This document shows positions 7,825 through 16,522 of a stretch of 64,000 bases of DNA, piece by piece. The translations under genes were made by a program, and so were the position numbers. Location: positions 1 to 64,000 of the forward strand of contig CAYRYU010000004.1 of NCBI GenBank assembly GCA_964428355.1. Reading direction: 5' to 3'. The notes beneath the pieces are model-generated. The model was given only the letters and a program-made list of their open reading frames with translations, was not told the DNA's origin and searched no databases. The stretch's first letter is position 1, and each line of letters opens with the position of its first letter. This DNA is from CAYRYU01 sp964428355. GTDB taxonomy: Bacteria > Muiribacteriota > Ozemobacteria > Ozemobacterales > Ozemobacteraceae.

Positions 7825-8890
7825 ACCCGACAAGTTGATCGAATCGCTTTCGGCAAGGGTGTTCCCGACTCCCCCGCAGGCCGCATTCCTGTTTTCCGAT
7901 GCGTTCGACCCGTGGCGGGGGAAGCTCTTCGCGGCCGCTGACCTTTCCAGGAAGGAACATCTGGGAGACGACGTCTTCCTGCGAGGACTGATCGAATTCA
8001 GCAGTCACTGCGCGCGGGACTGCGATTATTGCGGCATCTCGACCCACAATCGTCTTGCGGAACGTTACCGGATGGACCGCAGGCAGATACTCGATTCGAT
8101 CGGGGCGGCCATCGAGCTGGGATTCCGGTCCTTCGTCCTGCAATCGGGGGAAGATCCGCTTTTCGGTGCGGGCGAAATCTGCGCCCTGCTATCGGAAATC
8201 CGTGGAAAGTACGATGTCGCCGTCACCCTTTCCGCGGGTGAATGGTCGCGGGAGGAGTTCGCCGAATTCCGGAAGGCCGGGGCCGACCGTTACCTGCTAC
8301 GGATCGAGACTTCCGACCCGGTTCTGTTCGCCCGCTTCCATCGGGCACGTCCCCGGGGCGGAGGCTCCGGATCACCCTGGGAGAACCGGTACCGCTGCCT
8401 CCAGGACCTACGCGAACTCGGATTCCAGGTGGGGAGCGGAATTCTGGTCGGCCTTCCCGGCCAGGATGCGGAGAGCCTTCGCCGTGACCTCGAGTTCCTG
8501 ATCGCCCTGAAACCCGAAATGGTCGGAATCGGCCCGTTCATTCCCCATCCCGAAACCCCTCTCGCGGGGGAAAAGGGTGGTACGCTCGAATCCTGTTTGA
8601 CATTCCTCTCCCTGCTCAGGCTTTTCATGCCTGATGCCTATCTTCCGGCAACGACAGCCATGGGCACGGTCGATCCCCAGGGGCGCCAGCGGGCTCTAAG
8701 GGCCGGGGCAAATGTCCTGATGCCCAATGTCTCTCCCTTGGAGAACCGCCCGAAATACGAACTCTATCCCGGGAAGATCTGCCTTTCCGACGATGCCGCG
8801 GTCTGCCGCGGATGCGTGGAACGTATGGTCATCTCCATGGGAAGGAAGGTCAACCTCGGGAAAGGGCACATCGTGAGACATGTCTATTGA
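7811..8890 (+). CDS. hydE: [FeFe]-hydrogenase maturase HydE (radical SAM)
   Basis: 359 residues. The radical SAM motif C67-x3-C71-x2-C74 (HCARDCDYCGIS) is followed by a full TIM-barrel-sized domain. HydE acts on the HydG product to build the diiron unit. Identification as HydE rather than biotin synthase or PylB rests on length, the motif context and the tandem arrangement with hydG. It overlaps hydG by 14 bases and the next gene by 11, so the three are translationally coupled. HydF, the GTPase scaffold that completes maturation, is not encoded in this window. Confidence 0.9.
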   Translation: MSSFEPDKLIESLSARVFPTPPQAAFLFSDAFDPWRGKLFAAADLSRKEHLGDDVFLRGLIEFSSHCARDCDYCGISTHNRLAERYRMDRRQILDSIGAAIELGFRSFVLQSGEDPLFGAGEICALLSEIRGKYDVAVTLSAGEWSREEFAEFRKAGADRYLLRIETSDPVLFARFHRARPRGGGSGSPWENRYRCLQDLRELGFQVGSGILVGLPGQDAESLRRDLEFLIALKPEMVGIGPFIPHPETPLAGEKGGTLESCLTFLSLLRLFMPDAYLPATTAMGTVDPQGRQRALRAGANVLMPNVSPLENRPKYELYPGKICLSDDAAVCRGCVERMVISMGRKVNLGKGHIVRHVY

Positions 8891-10292
8891 AAATGGTGAA
8901 ACCTCCTTTCGCCGCGAAAAGGACTTCCTTGGAGAGAGGGAAGTCCCGGCGGGAGCTTATTTCGGAATCCATTCCCTGAGGGCTTCCGAAAACTTCGCGC
9001 TTTCACCGCCCGGGGGGCCGGCTGGAAGGCTCTGCGCAGGAATGATCAAAGCGCTTGGCGTGGTGAAGAAAGCCGCCGCCGCCGCCAACCTGGCCATCGG
9101 GGAGATCCCGGGGGAGAAGGCGGAAGCGATCTTTCGGGCGTGCCAGGAAGTCATCGACGGAAAGCTCGACGGGCATTTCGTCGTCCATCCGCTTCAGGGC
9201 GGGGCGGGGACGGCATCCAACATGAACGTCAACGAAGTCGTCGCAAACCGGGCGAACGAACTTTTGGGTTTCCCTCTCGGGTCTTACTCACCCGTCCATC
9301 ACCTGGACGATGTCAACCGTTCCCAGAGCACGAACGACGTCTTCCCCACCGCGCTCCGGATCGCCGCCATCTGGAGTCTGAGGGAACTGGTCGGGGAGAT
9401 CGCCCGCTTCCAGGAAACCCTCCAGGCGAAGGAGGCCCAGTTCTCCAAAATACTCAAGATCGGACGGACCCAGCTCCAGGACGCGGTTCCGATAACGCTC
9501 GGGGAGGAGTTTTCCGCTTACGCGGAGGCGATCTCCCGGGATCGCTGGCGTCTTTATCGTGTCGAAGAGCGGTTGCGGGTCGTGAATGCGGGCGGAACCG
9601 CGATCGGGACAGGGATAACAGCGTCCAGGGGGTTCCAGGCGGAGTTCATACGGATCCTTCGGGAAGAGAGCGGAATCGGTCTCGCACGGGCGGAGAATCT
9701 GGTCGAGGCCACCCAGAACGCGGATGTGTTCGTCGAGGTATCGGGCCTTCTTAAGCCTCTGGCGGTCACCCTGGGAAAGCTCGCTGGAGACCTGCGATTG
9801 CTGGCGTCCGGGCCCCATGCGGGTCTCGGGGAGATCCGTCTTCCCGCGGTCCAGGAGGGAAGCAGCATAATGCCGGGGAAGGTCAACCCCGTGATGTGCG
9901 AAATGATCGGTCAGATCGCAATGAAGGTATACGGTAACGATCAGATCATCACCCATGCCGCGGAGTCGGGGCAGCTCGAGCTGAATGCCTTCCTTCCGGT
10001 CATCATGGATTCCCTGCTCGGTTCCCTCGGGCTTCTGAAATCCGGAATCGCGCTTTTTCGGGAGAAATGCGTCTCCGGGCTGGAAGCCAACGAGAACCGG
10101 TGCCGGGACAACCTTCGGGGTTCACTCGGGGTTCTGACGGTCCTTGCGAAAAAGCTCGGCCACGCAACGACATCCGAGGTCTATCTGAGGCACCTCGAGA
10201 CAGGACGGCCCATCGACCTCATCCTTGTCGAAGGGGGGTTCGCCACCCCGGGGGAGATCGAGGAGGCCCTGACCTCCTTCCGCGCCCGATAG
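8880..10292 (+). CDS. aspA: Aspartate ammonia-lyase
   Basis: 470 residues, aspartase/fumarase superfamily; releases ammonia and fumarate from aspartate. The signature GSSIMPGKVNPVMCEM holds the catalytic loop serine. The N-terminal VPAGAYFGIHSLRASENF is of the aspartase type (fumarases read YWGAQTQRS here). Its start lies inside hydE (11-base overlap), so it belongs to the hydrogenase operon. Aspartase genes recur beside hydE/hydF/hydG in other bacteria. A plausible but unproven reason is supply of ammonia for the bridging azadithiolate, or fumarate as an electron sink. Last gene of the operon. Confidence 0.88.
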   Translation: MSIENGETSFRREKDFLGEREVPAGAYFGIHSLRASENFALSPPGGPAGRLCAGMIKALGVVKKAAAAANLAIGEIPGEKAEAIFRACQEVIDGKLDGHFVVHPLQGGAGTASNMNVNEVVANRANELLGFPLGSYSPVHHLDDVNRSQSTNDVFPTALRIAAIWSLRELVGEIARFQETLQAKEAQFSKILKIGRTQLQDAVPITLGEEFSAYAEAISRDRWRLYRVEERLRVVNAGGTAIGTGITASRGFQAEFIRILREESGIGLARAENLVEATQNADVFVEVSGLLKPLAVTLGKLAGDLRLLASGPHAGLGEIRLPAVQEGSSIMPGKVNPVMCEMIGQIAMKVYGNDQIITHAAESGQLELNAFLPVIMDSLLGSLGLLKSGIALFREKCVSGLEANENRCRDNLRGSLGVLTVLAKKLGHATTSEVYLRHLETGRPIDLILVEGGFATPGEIEEALTSFRAR

Positions 10293-10318
10293 GGGAACGA
10301 GGATCCCGAAAGCGGGGT

Positions 10319-10414
10319 AGCCACAGAGGCACAGAGACCCAGAGGAAGTCCCAAACCGTAAAAGGTTCTCGGGTGTGGCCTCTTCTTCTCTGTGGTCTCC
10401 GAGGCTCGGTGGCT
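10319..10414. repeat. Dispersed imperfect palindrome, CACAGAG family, copy A
   Basis: The left arm begins AGCCACAGAGGCACAGAGA and the right arm ends GGTCTCCGAGGCTCGGTGGCT. The arms are inverted copies with a few mismatches, around a central loop of about 35 bases. Similar elements lie at 15372-15479 and 41621-41716. It occupies the space between two convergent genes and contains no coding frame. It may be a small non-autonomous mobile element, and its long hairpin could also block read-through. Confidence 0.7.
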
Positions 10415-10447
10415 TTCCTGGTCTCCCAGAAATGGGCTTTGGGGAGG

Positions 10448-11473
10448 TCAGTTGGAGGCGGGTTTCAGCTGGAAGAGCAGTTTCGGGGTTCCGCCTTCGG
10501 AAAGGATCTCCTTGAGGCCTTCGAGCATGGCCGGAACGCCGGAGCGGGCTTCCATGAGATCCGTAAGCAGGCTCTGGATGCCCTTCCTTGCCTTTCGCTT
10601 GACCAGTTTGGCGGTGTCGATTTTCGCGAGCTCCCGGATCTTGGCCAGGGCATCCTCCCGGTATCCGATTCCGTCGATGAGTCCGTTCGTAAGCGCCTGG
10701 GAAGCCGTGTAGATGCTTCCGTCGGCGAGTTTCGTGATGTCGGAAACGGGTTTCCCGCGATTCTTCGAGACGATTTCCAGGAACCGGTCCTGGAGTGCAT
10801 CGATGATCGAAAGAAGCATGGTGCGTTCCTCCGGGGTCATTTCCCGGAAGGGGGAGAGGACGTCCTTCTTCGGGGTGCGATCCGATTTCAGCATGATGGA
10901 CCTGTACCCCACGAGCTGGGCTAGCTTCTCGAGATTGGCGGCCTGCATCAGGACGCCGATGCTTCCCACGACGCTGGTGGGGTGCGCCATGATCTTGGTA
11001 GCCGCGCAGGAAACGTAGTATGCCCCCGAGCAGCCCATGCTTCCGATGAGGGCAACGATGGGTTTGTCTTTCTCGGTAATCTTTCCGAGCTTGTGATGGA
11101 TTATGTCGCTGGCGGTGACCTCACCCCCGGGGGAATCGACCTCGAGCAGGACCGCCTTGACCTCGGGGCGCTCCAGTGCGCACTCGACGTCCTTGCGGAT
11201 GGCTTCCATCGGATCCTTACGGACCTCGAACGCGTACCGGTCGGAATCATCGGCTTCCTGGATGACACCGCTGATCTTGATCAGGAGGATTTCGTTCTGG
11301 GCTTCCTTGTCGCCCTCCACGAACTCGACCTTGTGTTTTGCATCCTTCGAAGGGGCGGCTCCCATGGTGTCGAGAAGATCGAAAAGGGAGGCGGCGGAAG
11401 CTGTTTCGAGCGGCAGCGAAGCGGAAACGAGCAGTGTGGCAAGAAAAAGGGTGGCAAGAAAACCTGGTCTCAT
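10448..11473 (-). CDS. sppA: Signal peptide peptidase SppA-like S49 serine peptidase
   Basis: 341 residues. The ATG at 11473 is chosen because GGAGGTGACC sits directly before it; a GTG two codons upstream lies inside that ribosome binding site. Residues 1-27 form a signal peptide or membrane anchor. The catalytic serine is S149 in GSMGCSGAYYVSCAATKI, and the general-base lysine is probably K203 in the KKDVLSPFREMT segment, matching the one-domain Ser/Lys arrangement of Bacillus SppA. It would degrade leftover signal peptides or membrane proteins. It is convergent with aspA, with the palindromic repeat copy A between them. Confidence 0.88.
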   Translation of the reverse strand: MRPGFLATLFLATLLVSASLPLETASAASLFDLLDTMGAAPSKDAKHKVEFVEGDKEAQNEILLIKISGVIQEADDSDRYAFEVRKDPMEAIRKDVECALERPEVKAVLLEVDSPGGEVTASDIIHHKLGKITEKDKPIVALIGSMGCSGAYYVSCAATKIMAHPTSVVGSIGVLMQAANLEKLAQLVGYRSIMLKSDRTPKKDVLSPFREMTPEERTMLLSIIDALQDRFLEIVSKNRGKPVSDITKLADGSIYTASQALTNGLIDGIGYREDALAKIRELAKIDTAKLVKRKARKGIQSLLTDLMEARSGVPAMLEGLKEILSEGGTPKLLFQLKPASN

Positions 11474-11509
11474 GGTCACCTCCGAATGGTGGATTTCACC
11501 TTTTCATTT

Positions 11510-12607
11510 TCACCGGTTCCATTCGGGAGTTTCATCCCGGTCGGGGCAACCCCTCGAGTGGAACCTGCATCGATTGCAGAGAAGGCACGGATTCACCGGC
11601 GTCGAGTCCAGGCCCCGGGCTTTCCGGACCCATTGGCGGTCCCTTATCAGGACGCGGCCAAGGGCGATGAAATCTGCGTCCCGGTTCTGGAGGATGTCGA
11701 ACGCCATCTGCGGATACTGGATCTTTCCGACGACGGCGACGGGGATCGAAACCGCTTCCTTTATGTCTCTGGCGTCGTCGCGGAAGACCCCGGGAGGGGT
11801 GGTCGGGCCCACGATCGACTCGGGGCCATGCAACGAAGCATACATCCCTCCGGAAACATGAATCAGGTCGACTCCGGCTCCTTCAAGGGCTTTTGCCATG
11901 GTGACCGACTTCGCCAGGGTCAGCCCCCGGGGGAGGTAATCCCTGACCGACATCCTGTAGGAGATGGCCAGGTCTGGAAATGAGGAACGGATTGCGCTGA
12001 CGACTTCCAGCGGGAAACGGTTGGTTCCGTCCGGTTCGAGTCGGTACTCGTCGTCGCGATGATTCGTCAGGGGGGAAAGGAATTCGTGAAGAAGATATCC
12101 ATGTGCCCCGTGGAGCTCGATTCCGGCAAATCCGGCTTCCCATGCGATCCCTGCGGCATCACGGAACTTCCCGACGAGGTCCCGGATGTCGAGGATGCTC
12201 AGGGGTCTGACCGGCCGGTCGAGAACGGGGCATGGAATGGCCGACGGGGCAACGACCTCGAGGTTATCCCGGGAGGGAAGACCCTGTCGTCCTGCATGGT
12301 GAAGCTGGAGGAAGGGGACCACTCCGAGTTCCCTGATCGTTTCCGCGATCTGGGAGAGTCCATCCCGGGCCTCGGGGCCAGTGGCATCCAGCTCCCTCGA
12401 CCAGCCCCGTCCTTCCTGCGAGACGAGGGAACCCTCCACGATTACCATTCCCACTCCGGTCAATGCCATGTGCTTGTAATACGAAAGCATGACGGGGGTG
12501 ATCCGTCCGTTCTTGTCCGCGAACTGGGTGGCCAGGGGGGCGAACAGAATCCGGTTCCGAAGGGTCAGATGTCGTATCTTCCCCGGTTCGAAGGGGTTTG
12601 GAGACAT
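11510..12607 (-). CDS. NADH:flavin oxidoreductase, old yellow enzyme family
   Basis: 365 residues, starting at the ATG at 12607; the frame stays open upstream but that part is opposite the next gene. FMN-binding TIM barrel: FAPLATQFAD near the start, LQLHHAGRQG, and the active-site HGAHGYLLHEFLSP. VVGKI and ALGRVLIRD mark the phosphate-binding end. The extreme C-terminus has CLLCNRCRFHSRGC, reminiscent of the [4Fe-4S] ligands of the dienoyl-CoA reductase branch. The spacing is shorter, however, and the second flavin domain of that branch is missing. The substrate (an enoate or enone) cannot be told. Divergent from the DUF2156 gene. Confidence 0.85.
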   Translation of the reverse strand: MSPNPFEPGKIRHLTLRNRILFAPLATQFADKNGRITPVMLSYYKHMALTGVGMVIVEGSLVSQEGRGWSRELDATGPEARDGLSQIAETIRELGVVPFLQLHHAGRQGLPSRDNLEVVAPSAIPCPVLDRPVRPLSILDIRDLVGKFRDAAGIAWEAGFAGIELHGAHGYLLHEFLSPLTNHRDDEYRLEPDGTNRFPLEVVSAIRSSFPDLAISYRMSVRDYLPRGLTLAKSVTMAKALEGAGVDLIHVSGGMYASLHGPESIVGPTTPPGVFRDDARDIKEAVSIPVAVVGKIQYPQMAFDILQNRDADFIALGRVLIRDRQWVRKARGLDSTPVNPCLLCNRCRFHSRGCPDRDETPEWNR

Positions 12608-12682
12608 GCTCCGATGATACCCATCCCGCCTCTCCCGGTCAAGGAGGATCGCAAAAAGGTGATGCCGATGTAGGTGGGGATG

Positions 12683-12691
12683 TGGTAAAAT
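12683..12691 (+). promoter_or_regulatory. Extended -10 promoter element
   Basis: TGGTAAAAT matches the extended -10 form TGnTAnAAT; no convincing -35 is seen. It lies 9 bases before the ATG at 12701, so the transcript would begin almost at the start codon and may be leaderless. Confidence 0.5.
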
Positions 12692-12700
12692 GGCCCGGAA

Positions 12701-13606
12701 ATGGACCGCTTGCCAGAATTCCCGTCCCAGACCGGATTGACCTTCGACCACAGGGATGCGGTTTTTACCTGTCTCGGTGCTTCGGGCATCGATTCCTCCG
12801 ATTTCGCATTCTACAATCTCATGGGTTGGTACCGAACGCGTCCGGCAATGATTTCCAGGCTCGAGGGCAGGCTGCTTCTGTCGGTTGAAGGGCCTGAAGG
12901 GAACCAGCTTTTCCTTCCCCCGATCGGCGAGCCTCCTCTCGGGCCGGCACTCAAGAAGCTTCTTTCCTTGCTCCCGAAGTTCAACCAACCCCCCGTGCTT
13001 TCCTATTTCCCCGAGTCCATGGTCGAGGACGTGCGCCGGAGCTTCCCCGCGGCAGAGGTTTTGGCCCAGGAGAAGGATTTCGATTACATCTACCGGCTCC
13101 AGGAACTTGCGCTTCTGGCGGGTCGTAAATTCCACCAGAAGAAGAACTTCGTGAACCGGGTATTGGAAGAGGAGAAGCCCGAGGTCGAATTCATCAACGA
13201 GTCGAACCTGGACGAGACATTCCAGTTCCTCGACGCCTGGTACCGCGCCCATCCCCCCGGAGACCCCAACATGGAGATCGAATCCCTCGCGGCGAAACGG
13301 CTGCTTCCATTCCTCAAGGCCCTTTCCGGACTCGGGATTCTGGTGCGTATTCAAGGCCGCCTGGTCGGGTTTTCGATCGCCTGCCCCGTCCATTCGACGT
13401 GTTGGGTTGTTCCCCTGGAAAAAGCTGATCGATCGGTGAAAGGCTTGTACCAGTTCGTCAACTGGGCATTGGCGAATCGTCTTCCCGAATTCGTGGTCCT
13501 GCTCAACAGGGAGACCGACCTGGGGATAGAGGGACTGCGAACCGCCAAGCAGAGTTACCATCCGGTCAAGCTCGAGAAGAAATTTGAGATCAGGTTTCCG
13601 GCTTGA
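12701..13606 (+). CDS. DUF2156 / phosphatidylglycerol lysyltransferase C-terminal-like acyltransferase
   Basis: 301 residues with the two GNAT-like lobes of DUF2156. The N-lobe has DSSDFAFYNLMGWYR. The C-lobe ends with the diagnostic run FEKAD-like LEKADRSVKGLYQFVNWALA, then LLNRETDLGIEGLRTAKQSY and a K-rich tail. Relatives include the aminoacyl-transfer domain of MprF, without its membrane part. The protein here looks cytosolic and its substrate is unknown. No clear ribosome binding site precedes the ATG, in line with a leaderless message. The lipoprotein gene follows 10 bases later. Confidence 0.8.
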   Translation: MDRLPEFPSQTGLTFDHRDAVFTCLGASGIDSSDFAFYNLMGWYRTRPAMISRLEGRLLLSVEGPEGNQLFLPPIGEPPLGPALKKLLSLLPKFNQPPVLSYFPESMVEDVRRSFPAAEVLAQEKDFDYIYRLQELALLAGRKFHQKKNFVNRVLEEEKPEVEFINESNLDETFQFLDAWYRAHPPGDPNMEIESLAAKRLLPFLKALSGLGILVRIQGRLVGFSIACPVHSTCWVVPLEKADRSVKGLYQFVNWALANRLPEFVVLLNRETDLGIEGLRTAKQSYHPVKLEKKFEIRFPA

Positions 13607-13616
13607 GGTGTCGAAG

Positions 13617-14195
13617 ATGACGTTTGCGCGATCCATTCCCCGCCTTTGGGCAGGGGCGGTTTTCCTGCTCGCGGCCGTCATCTTTCTTTTCGGTTGCGGA
13701 TCGGAGCATACGAACCCCCTTCCCGTGACCTCATATGGCGGAGCGCCCCCGGAGCAGGAAAGCGCAATGGTCGAACTCGATGCGAAAGGCTTCCTGAACG
13801 GCGAGCTGACCGGGGCGGTTTCCGTTCCCCAGTATGCGAGCACATACCCCGTCTCATACACCGGCTCATGGACTCCGATACTTGCCGGAGCGAAAACCGG
13901 ATGGTACATGATGTTCTCGGACTCGCCGGGGGCCCGGGTGGACGTTGTGGCAACGGTCTCGAGGGTGGTCTTCGATTTCTGGGATTACGAGATGTACCAG
14001 GGTGCCGGGGTTGTCAGTTTCTACCTGGACGGCGCCTTTCTCGGAAGCGCCTCACTCGTCGGAAAGAATGCGGCAGGCCAGAAGTTCATGGATTACCAGG
14101 TGGTGACGGGGAAAACGACGGTTTCCACGATCACGATGAAGCTCGATTCGGGAAACGCGGTCTTGACCGGCTTCGTGCTCATCTTCCCCAAATGA
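13617..14195 (+). CDS. Small lipoprotein of unknown function
   Basis: 192 residues starting at ATG 13617, with GAGGTG just upstream; longer starts overlap the previous gene. The N-terminus is basic, then a hydrophobic core and lipobox LFGC, so it should be a lipid-anchored protein. The mature part is rich in Gly, Ser, Val and Tyr and looks beta-rich (for example GVVSFYLDGAFLGSAS). It could be a small jelly-roll or carbohydrate-binding fold, but no family is recognised. Likely co-transcribed with the DUF2156 gene before it. Confidence 0.75.
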   Translation: MTFARSIPRLWAGAVFLLAAVIFLFGCGSEHTNPLPVTSYGGAPPEQESAMVELDAKGFLNGELTGAVSVPQYASTYPVSYTGSWTPILAGAKTGWYMMFSDSPGARVDVVATVSRVVFDFWDYEMYQGAGVVSFYLDGAFLGSASLVGKNAAGQKFMDYQVVTGKTTVSTITMKLDSGNAVLTGFVLIFPK

Positions 14196-14228
14196 TGTCC
14201 GAGGCAGGAAGATGCTGATCGGCTGCCC

Positions 14229-15329
14229 ATGGCTTATGAGCTACCTCTCCAAAAAGGACCGGGACTGAACATGCTCAGGGAGTTGATGGATTTTCTGGGT
14301 CTTCTCCCGCCCGAAGAGATCCATACGGCCGTTGCCCGGGGTGAGATCAACGAAGTAAAAGCCTGGGGAAGGCGGATGGTCCATTCCCTGGAACTCAAGG
14401 ACCCGGATGGCCGGACTCCCCTTCATACCGCGGTCGAGAACGAGAACATCCAGATTGTCGGGTATCTTCTCGATTCCGGTGTCCAGTTGAACGTCAAGAC
14501 GAAAAAGGGGACTGCCCCAATTCACATTGCCGCATCGAAAGGGAATTTCAGCGTCGTCGACATGCTCCTTGGCAAGGGAGCAGGTGTCGAGATCAGGGAT
14601 TTCGAGGGAAGTTCCCCGCTGATGATCGCGTGCAACGCCGGTCACCTGGGAGTTTCGAAGATCCTCATCGAGAGAGGCGCGGATATCAACGCGGCCAACC
14701 TCGAGGGGCAGACTCCCCTCCACGCCGCGGTTTCCTCGGGCAGGATGGAACTCGTCAGGTTCCTTCTCGGAAAGGGGGCGATGCTCGAAGCCCGGAACTG
14801 CCAGGGCTTGACGCCTTTCCTGGTTTCGGTCCGGAAGGGGAACCGGAGGATGGTGGAGTATCTTCTGACCCGCGGGGCCAGCGCATCGACCACCGACGGA
14901 ACCGGCCGGAACGCTCTTCATTTTCTCGCCACGGGGGGATCCCGCGCTCTGATGGAGAAGCTCATCAGGCGTGGCAACGATGTCAACATGAGGCAGAAAT
15001 CGGGAGAGACCCCGCTCCATTATGCCGTATTCCTCGGAACCACAGAAATGGTGGAACTCCTTCTCAGAAGAGGGGCAGACCCGAACCTCGGAGACCGTGA
15101 CGGGTGGACCCCTCTTCATTGGGGGTGCTGGACGGGCGAGCTGCCGAAAGTCCAGGTTCTTGCGGACTGGGGAGCCGATTTCTCCCGTGCAACGAAAAGT
15201 GGCAAGACTCCTCGAATGATCGCCCGGATGCTCGGGCGAAACCTCGATCGGATAACGGTTCCGGAGAGGTTCATGAAGTCCGCCACGGATCCGGACCTTC
15301 CGTCGCCGGCCCCGAGCAAACCCCAATGA
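14229..15329 (+). CDS. Ankyrin-repeat protein (cytosolic)
   Basis: 366 residues, or 352 if the ATG at 14271 is used, which has AAGGA 12 bases upstream. At least eight ankyrin repeats run from about residue 55 to 345. They show the usual DGRTPLHTAVENENIQIV, GQTPLHAAVSSGRMELV and GETPLHYAVFLGTTEMV pattern with GAD-type turns. There is no signal peptide, so it should act inside the cell in protein binding. Partner unknown. A second, exported ankyrin protein is encoded at 53986-54774. Confidence 0.88.
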   Translation: MAYELPLQKGPGLNMLRELMDFLGLLPPEEIHTAVARGEINEVKAWGRRMVHSLELKDPDGRTPLHTAVENENIQIVGYLLDSGVQLNVKTKKGTAPIHIAASKGNFSVVDMLLGKGAGVEIRDFEGSSPLMIACNAGHLGVSKILIERGADINAANLEGQTPLHAAVSSGRMELVRFLLGKGAMLEARNCQGLTPFLVSVRKGNRRMVEYLLTRGASASTTDGTGRNALHFLATGGSRALMEKLIRRGNDVNMRQKSGETPLHYAVFLGTTEMVELLLRRGADPNLGDRDGWTPLHWGCWTGELPKVQVLADWGADFSRATKSGKTPRMIARMLGRNLDRITVPERFMKSATDPDLPSPAPSKPQ

Positions 15330-15371
15330 ACAGAGGAAATTTGAGGCCGTATCAAGGTAACTGACGAAAAA

Positions 15372-15479
15372 TGCCACAGATCCGCAGAGAACTCAGGGAG
15401 AACTCCGGGGTTTCGGAAAAAGGGAAAAGCCGCCTGTCCGTTTCATTGACAGCCTCTGTGGCTCTGTGTCTCCGTGGCA
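15372..15479. repeat. Dispersed imperfect palindrome, CACAGAG family, copy B
   Basis: The left arm starts TGCCACAGATCCGCAGAGA; the right arm is CCTCTGTGGCTCTGTGTC followed by TCCGTGGCA. Inverting the right arm gives TGCCACGGAGACACAGAG, clearly the same sequence. The centre differs from copy A. It sits just upstream of the EEP-domain gene. An open frame runs through it, but that frame is best seen as a chance extension. Confidence 0.7.
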
Positions 15480-15508
15480 ATCCCATCAGGAATCCTGCTT
15501 CTTCGTTG

Positions 15509-16522
15509 ATGTTTTCCCGGAAACCATGGGCAATCGGACTGCTTCTGGGCATGGTTGCCCTGTGCTCCGGGGCTTGGGGTGCAAGCCGTTGGATGCCTCC
15601 CCCAGGGTTCCGGAATTCATTCGCATTTTTCCAGAACCTGGTGGCCTTTTTCGGTCACCCCCAGGTTTTTGTCCCCGTTTCCCCGGTCGCATCTCAGCCC
15701 GAACCGGTGGCGTTGTTCATCGGTTCCGCGACGGTTCATCCCCCGCTCGAACCTTTTTCAGGCCCAGCCGCAGAGCCGGGAAAGAACGGTGGGAAGGCCG
15801 ACCTGAGGGTCCTTTCGCACAACCTGTGGCTCCTGCCCTTTCCCTTTGCGGTGGACATGGACGGCCGGCTGGATCGGTTCTGCGGTTTCGCCCGGGATCT
15901 TGGACCCGACATCGTTCTCCTCCAGGAAGTCTGGTTCGCTCATCACTTGGAAGCGGTGCGCCGCGGGTTTCCAGGCTACTGGACGGTATCTTCCGGAGGC
16001 CTCGGTTACAACAGGAGCGGCCTTGTGATTCTCACGAAGAAACCCCCAAAAGACGCCCTGAGTGGGGTTTTCGCCGTGACCGGAAACCACAACTTCGAGG
16101 AACTGCTGGCTCGGAAAGGTTTTCTTCGGATCGTCCTGGAATCGGGCGGGGTGAACTGGAACATCGCCTGTACTCACCTCTACGCTTCAAAAACAGAAGC
16201 CGAGAAGAACGAGAAATTCCGGCAGCTTCGGTCCCTTCAGGGAATCATCGGATCCCTGACTCCCCCGGTTCTCATCGGAGGGGACTTCAACATCCGGTTC
16301 GAACAGTTTCTCCCGCTGAACGGGGATTTCCTAACGTTGGAATCCTCTCCGCCCCTTCCAACGAACCGGAACCTGAATCACCCGGGGAAGATCGATTATC
16401 TCGTTGGCAGAGCCGGGAAGGGGAATCCCATTTCCATCGATTCAACGGTTCTTGGCGATCCCATCTTTTCCGATCACAAGATGATTCTTGCCACGGTGAC
16501 ACTGGAACTGGGTCAGGAATAA
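15509..16522 (+). CDS. Exported endonuclease/exonuclease/phosphatase (EEP) family hydrolase
   Basis: 337 residues from the ATG at 15509; upstream in-frame codons lie in the palindromic repeat. Residues 1-25 look like a signal peptide or anchor (WAIGLLLGMVALCSG), followed by a Pro-rich spacer. The EEP fold motifs follow: LRVLSHNLWLLPFP, DIVLLQEVWF (metal Glu), THLYASKTEAEK, LIGGDFNIR and the final SDHKMILATV (catalytic Asp-His). The family includes sphingomyelinases, inositol phosphatases and nucleases; the exact substrate is not evident. Its 3' end overlaps the convergent DedA gene by ten bases. Confidence 0.82.
   Translation: MFSRKPWAIGLLLGMVALCSGAWGASRWMPPPGFRNSFAFFQNLVAFFGHPQVFVPVSPVASQPEPVALFIGSATVHPPLEPFSGPAAEPGKNGGKADLRVLSHNLWLLPFPFAVDMDGRLDRFCGFARDLGPDIVLLQEVWFAHHLEAVRRGFPGYWTVSSGGLGYNRSGLVILTKKPPKDALSGVFAVTGNHNFEELLARKGFLRIVLESGGVNWNIACTHLYASKTEAEKNEKFRQLRSLQGIIGSLTPPVLIGGDFNIRFEQFLPLNGDFLTLESSPPLPTNRNLNHPGKIDYLVGRAGKGNPISIDSTVLGDPIFSDHKMILATVTLELGQE

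Noticed and set aside
8880..10292. Class II fumarase instead of aspartase
   Set aside because: The N-terminal AYFGIHSLRASENF is of the aspartase type; fumarases have YWGAQTQRS.
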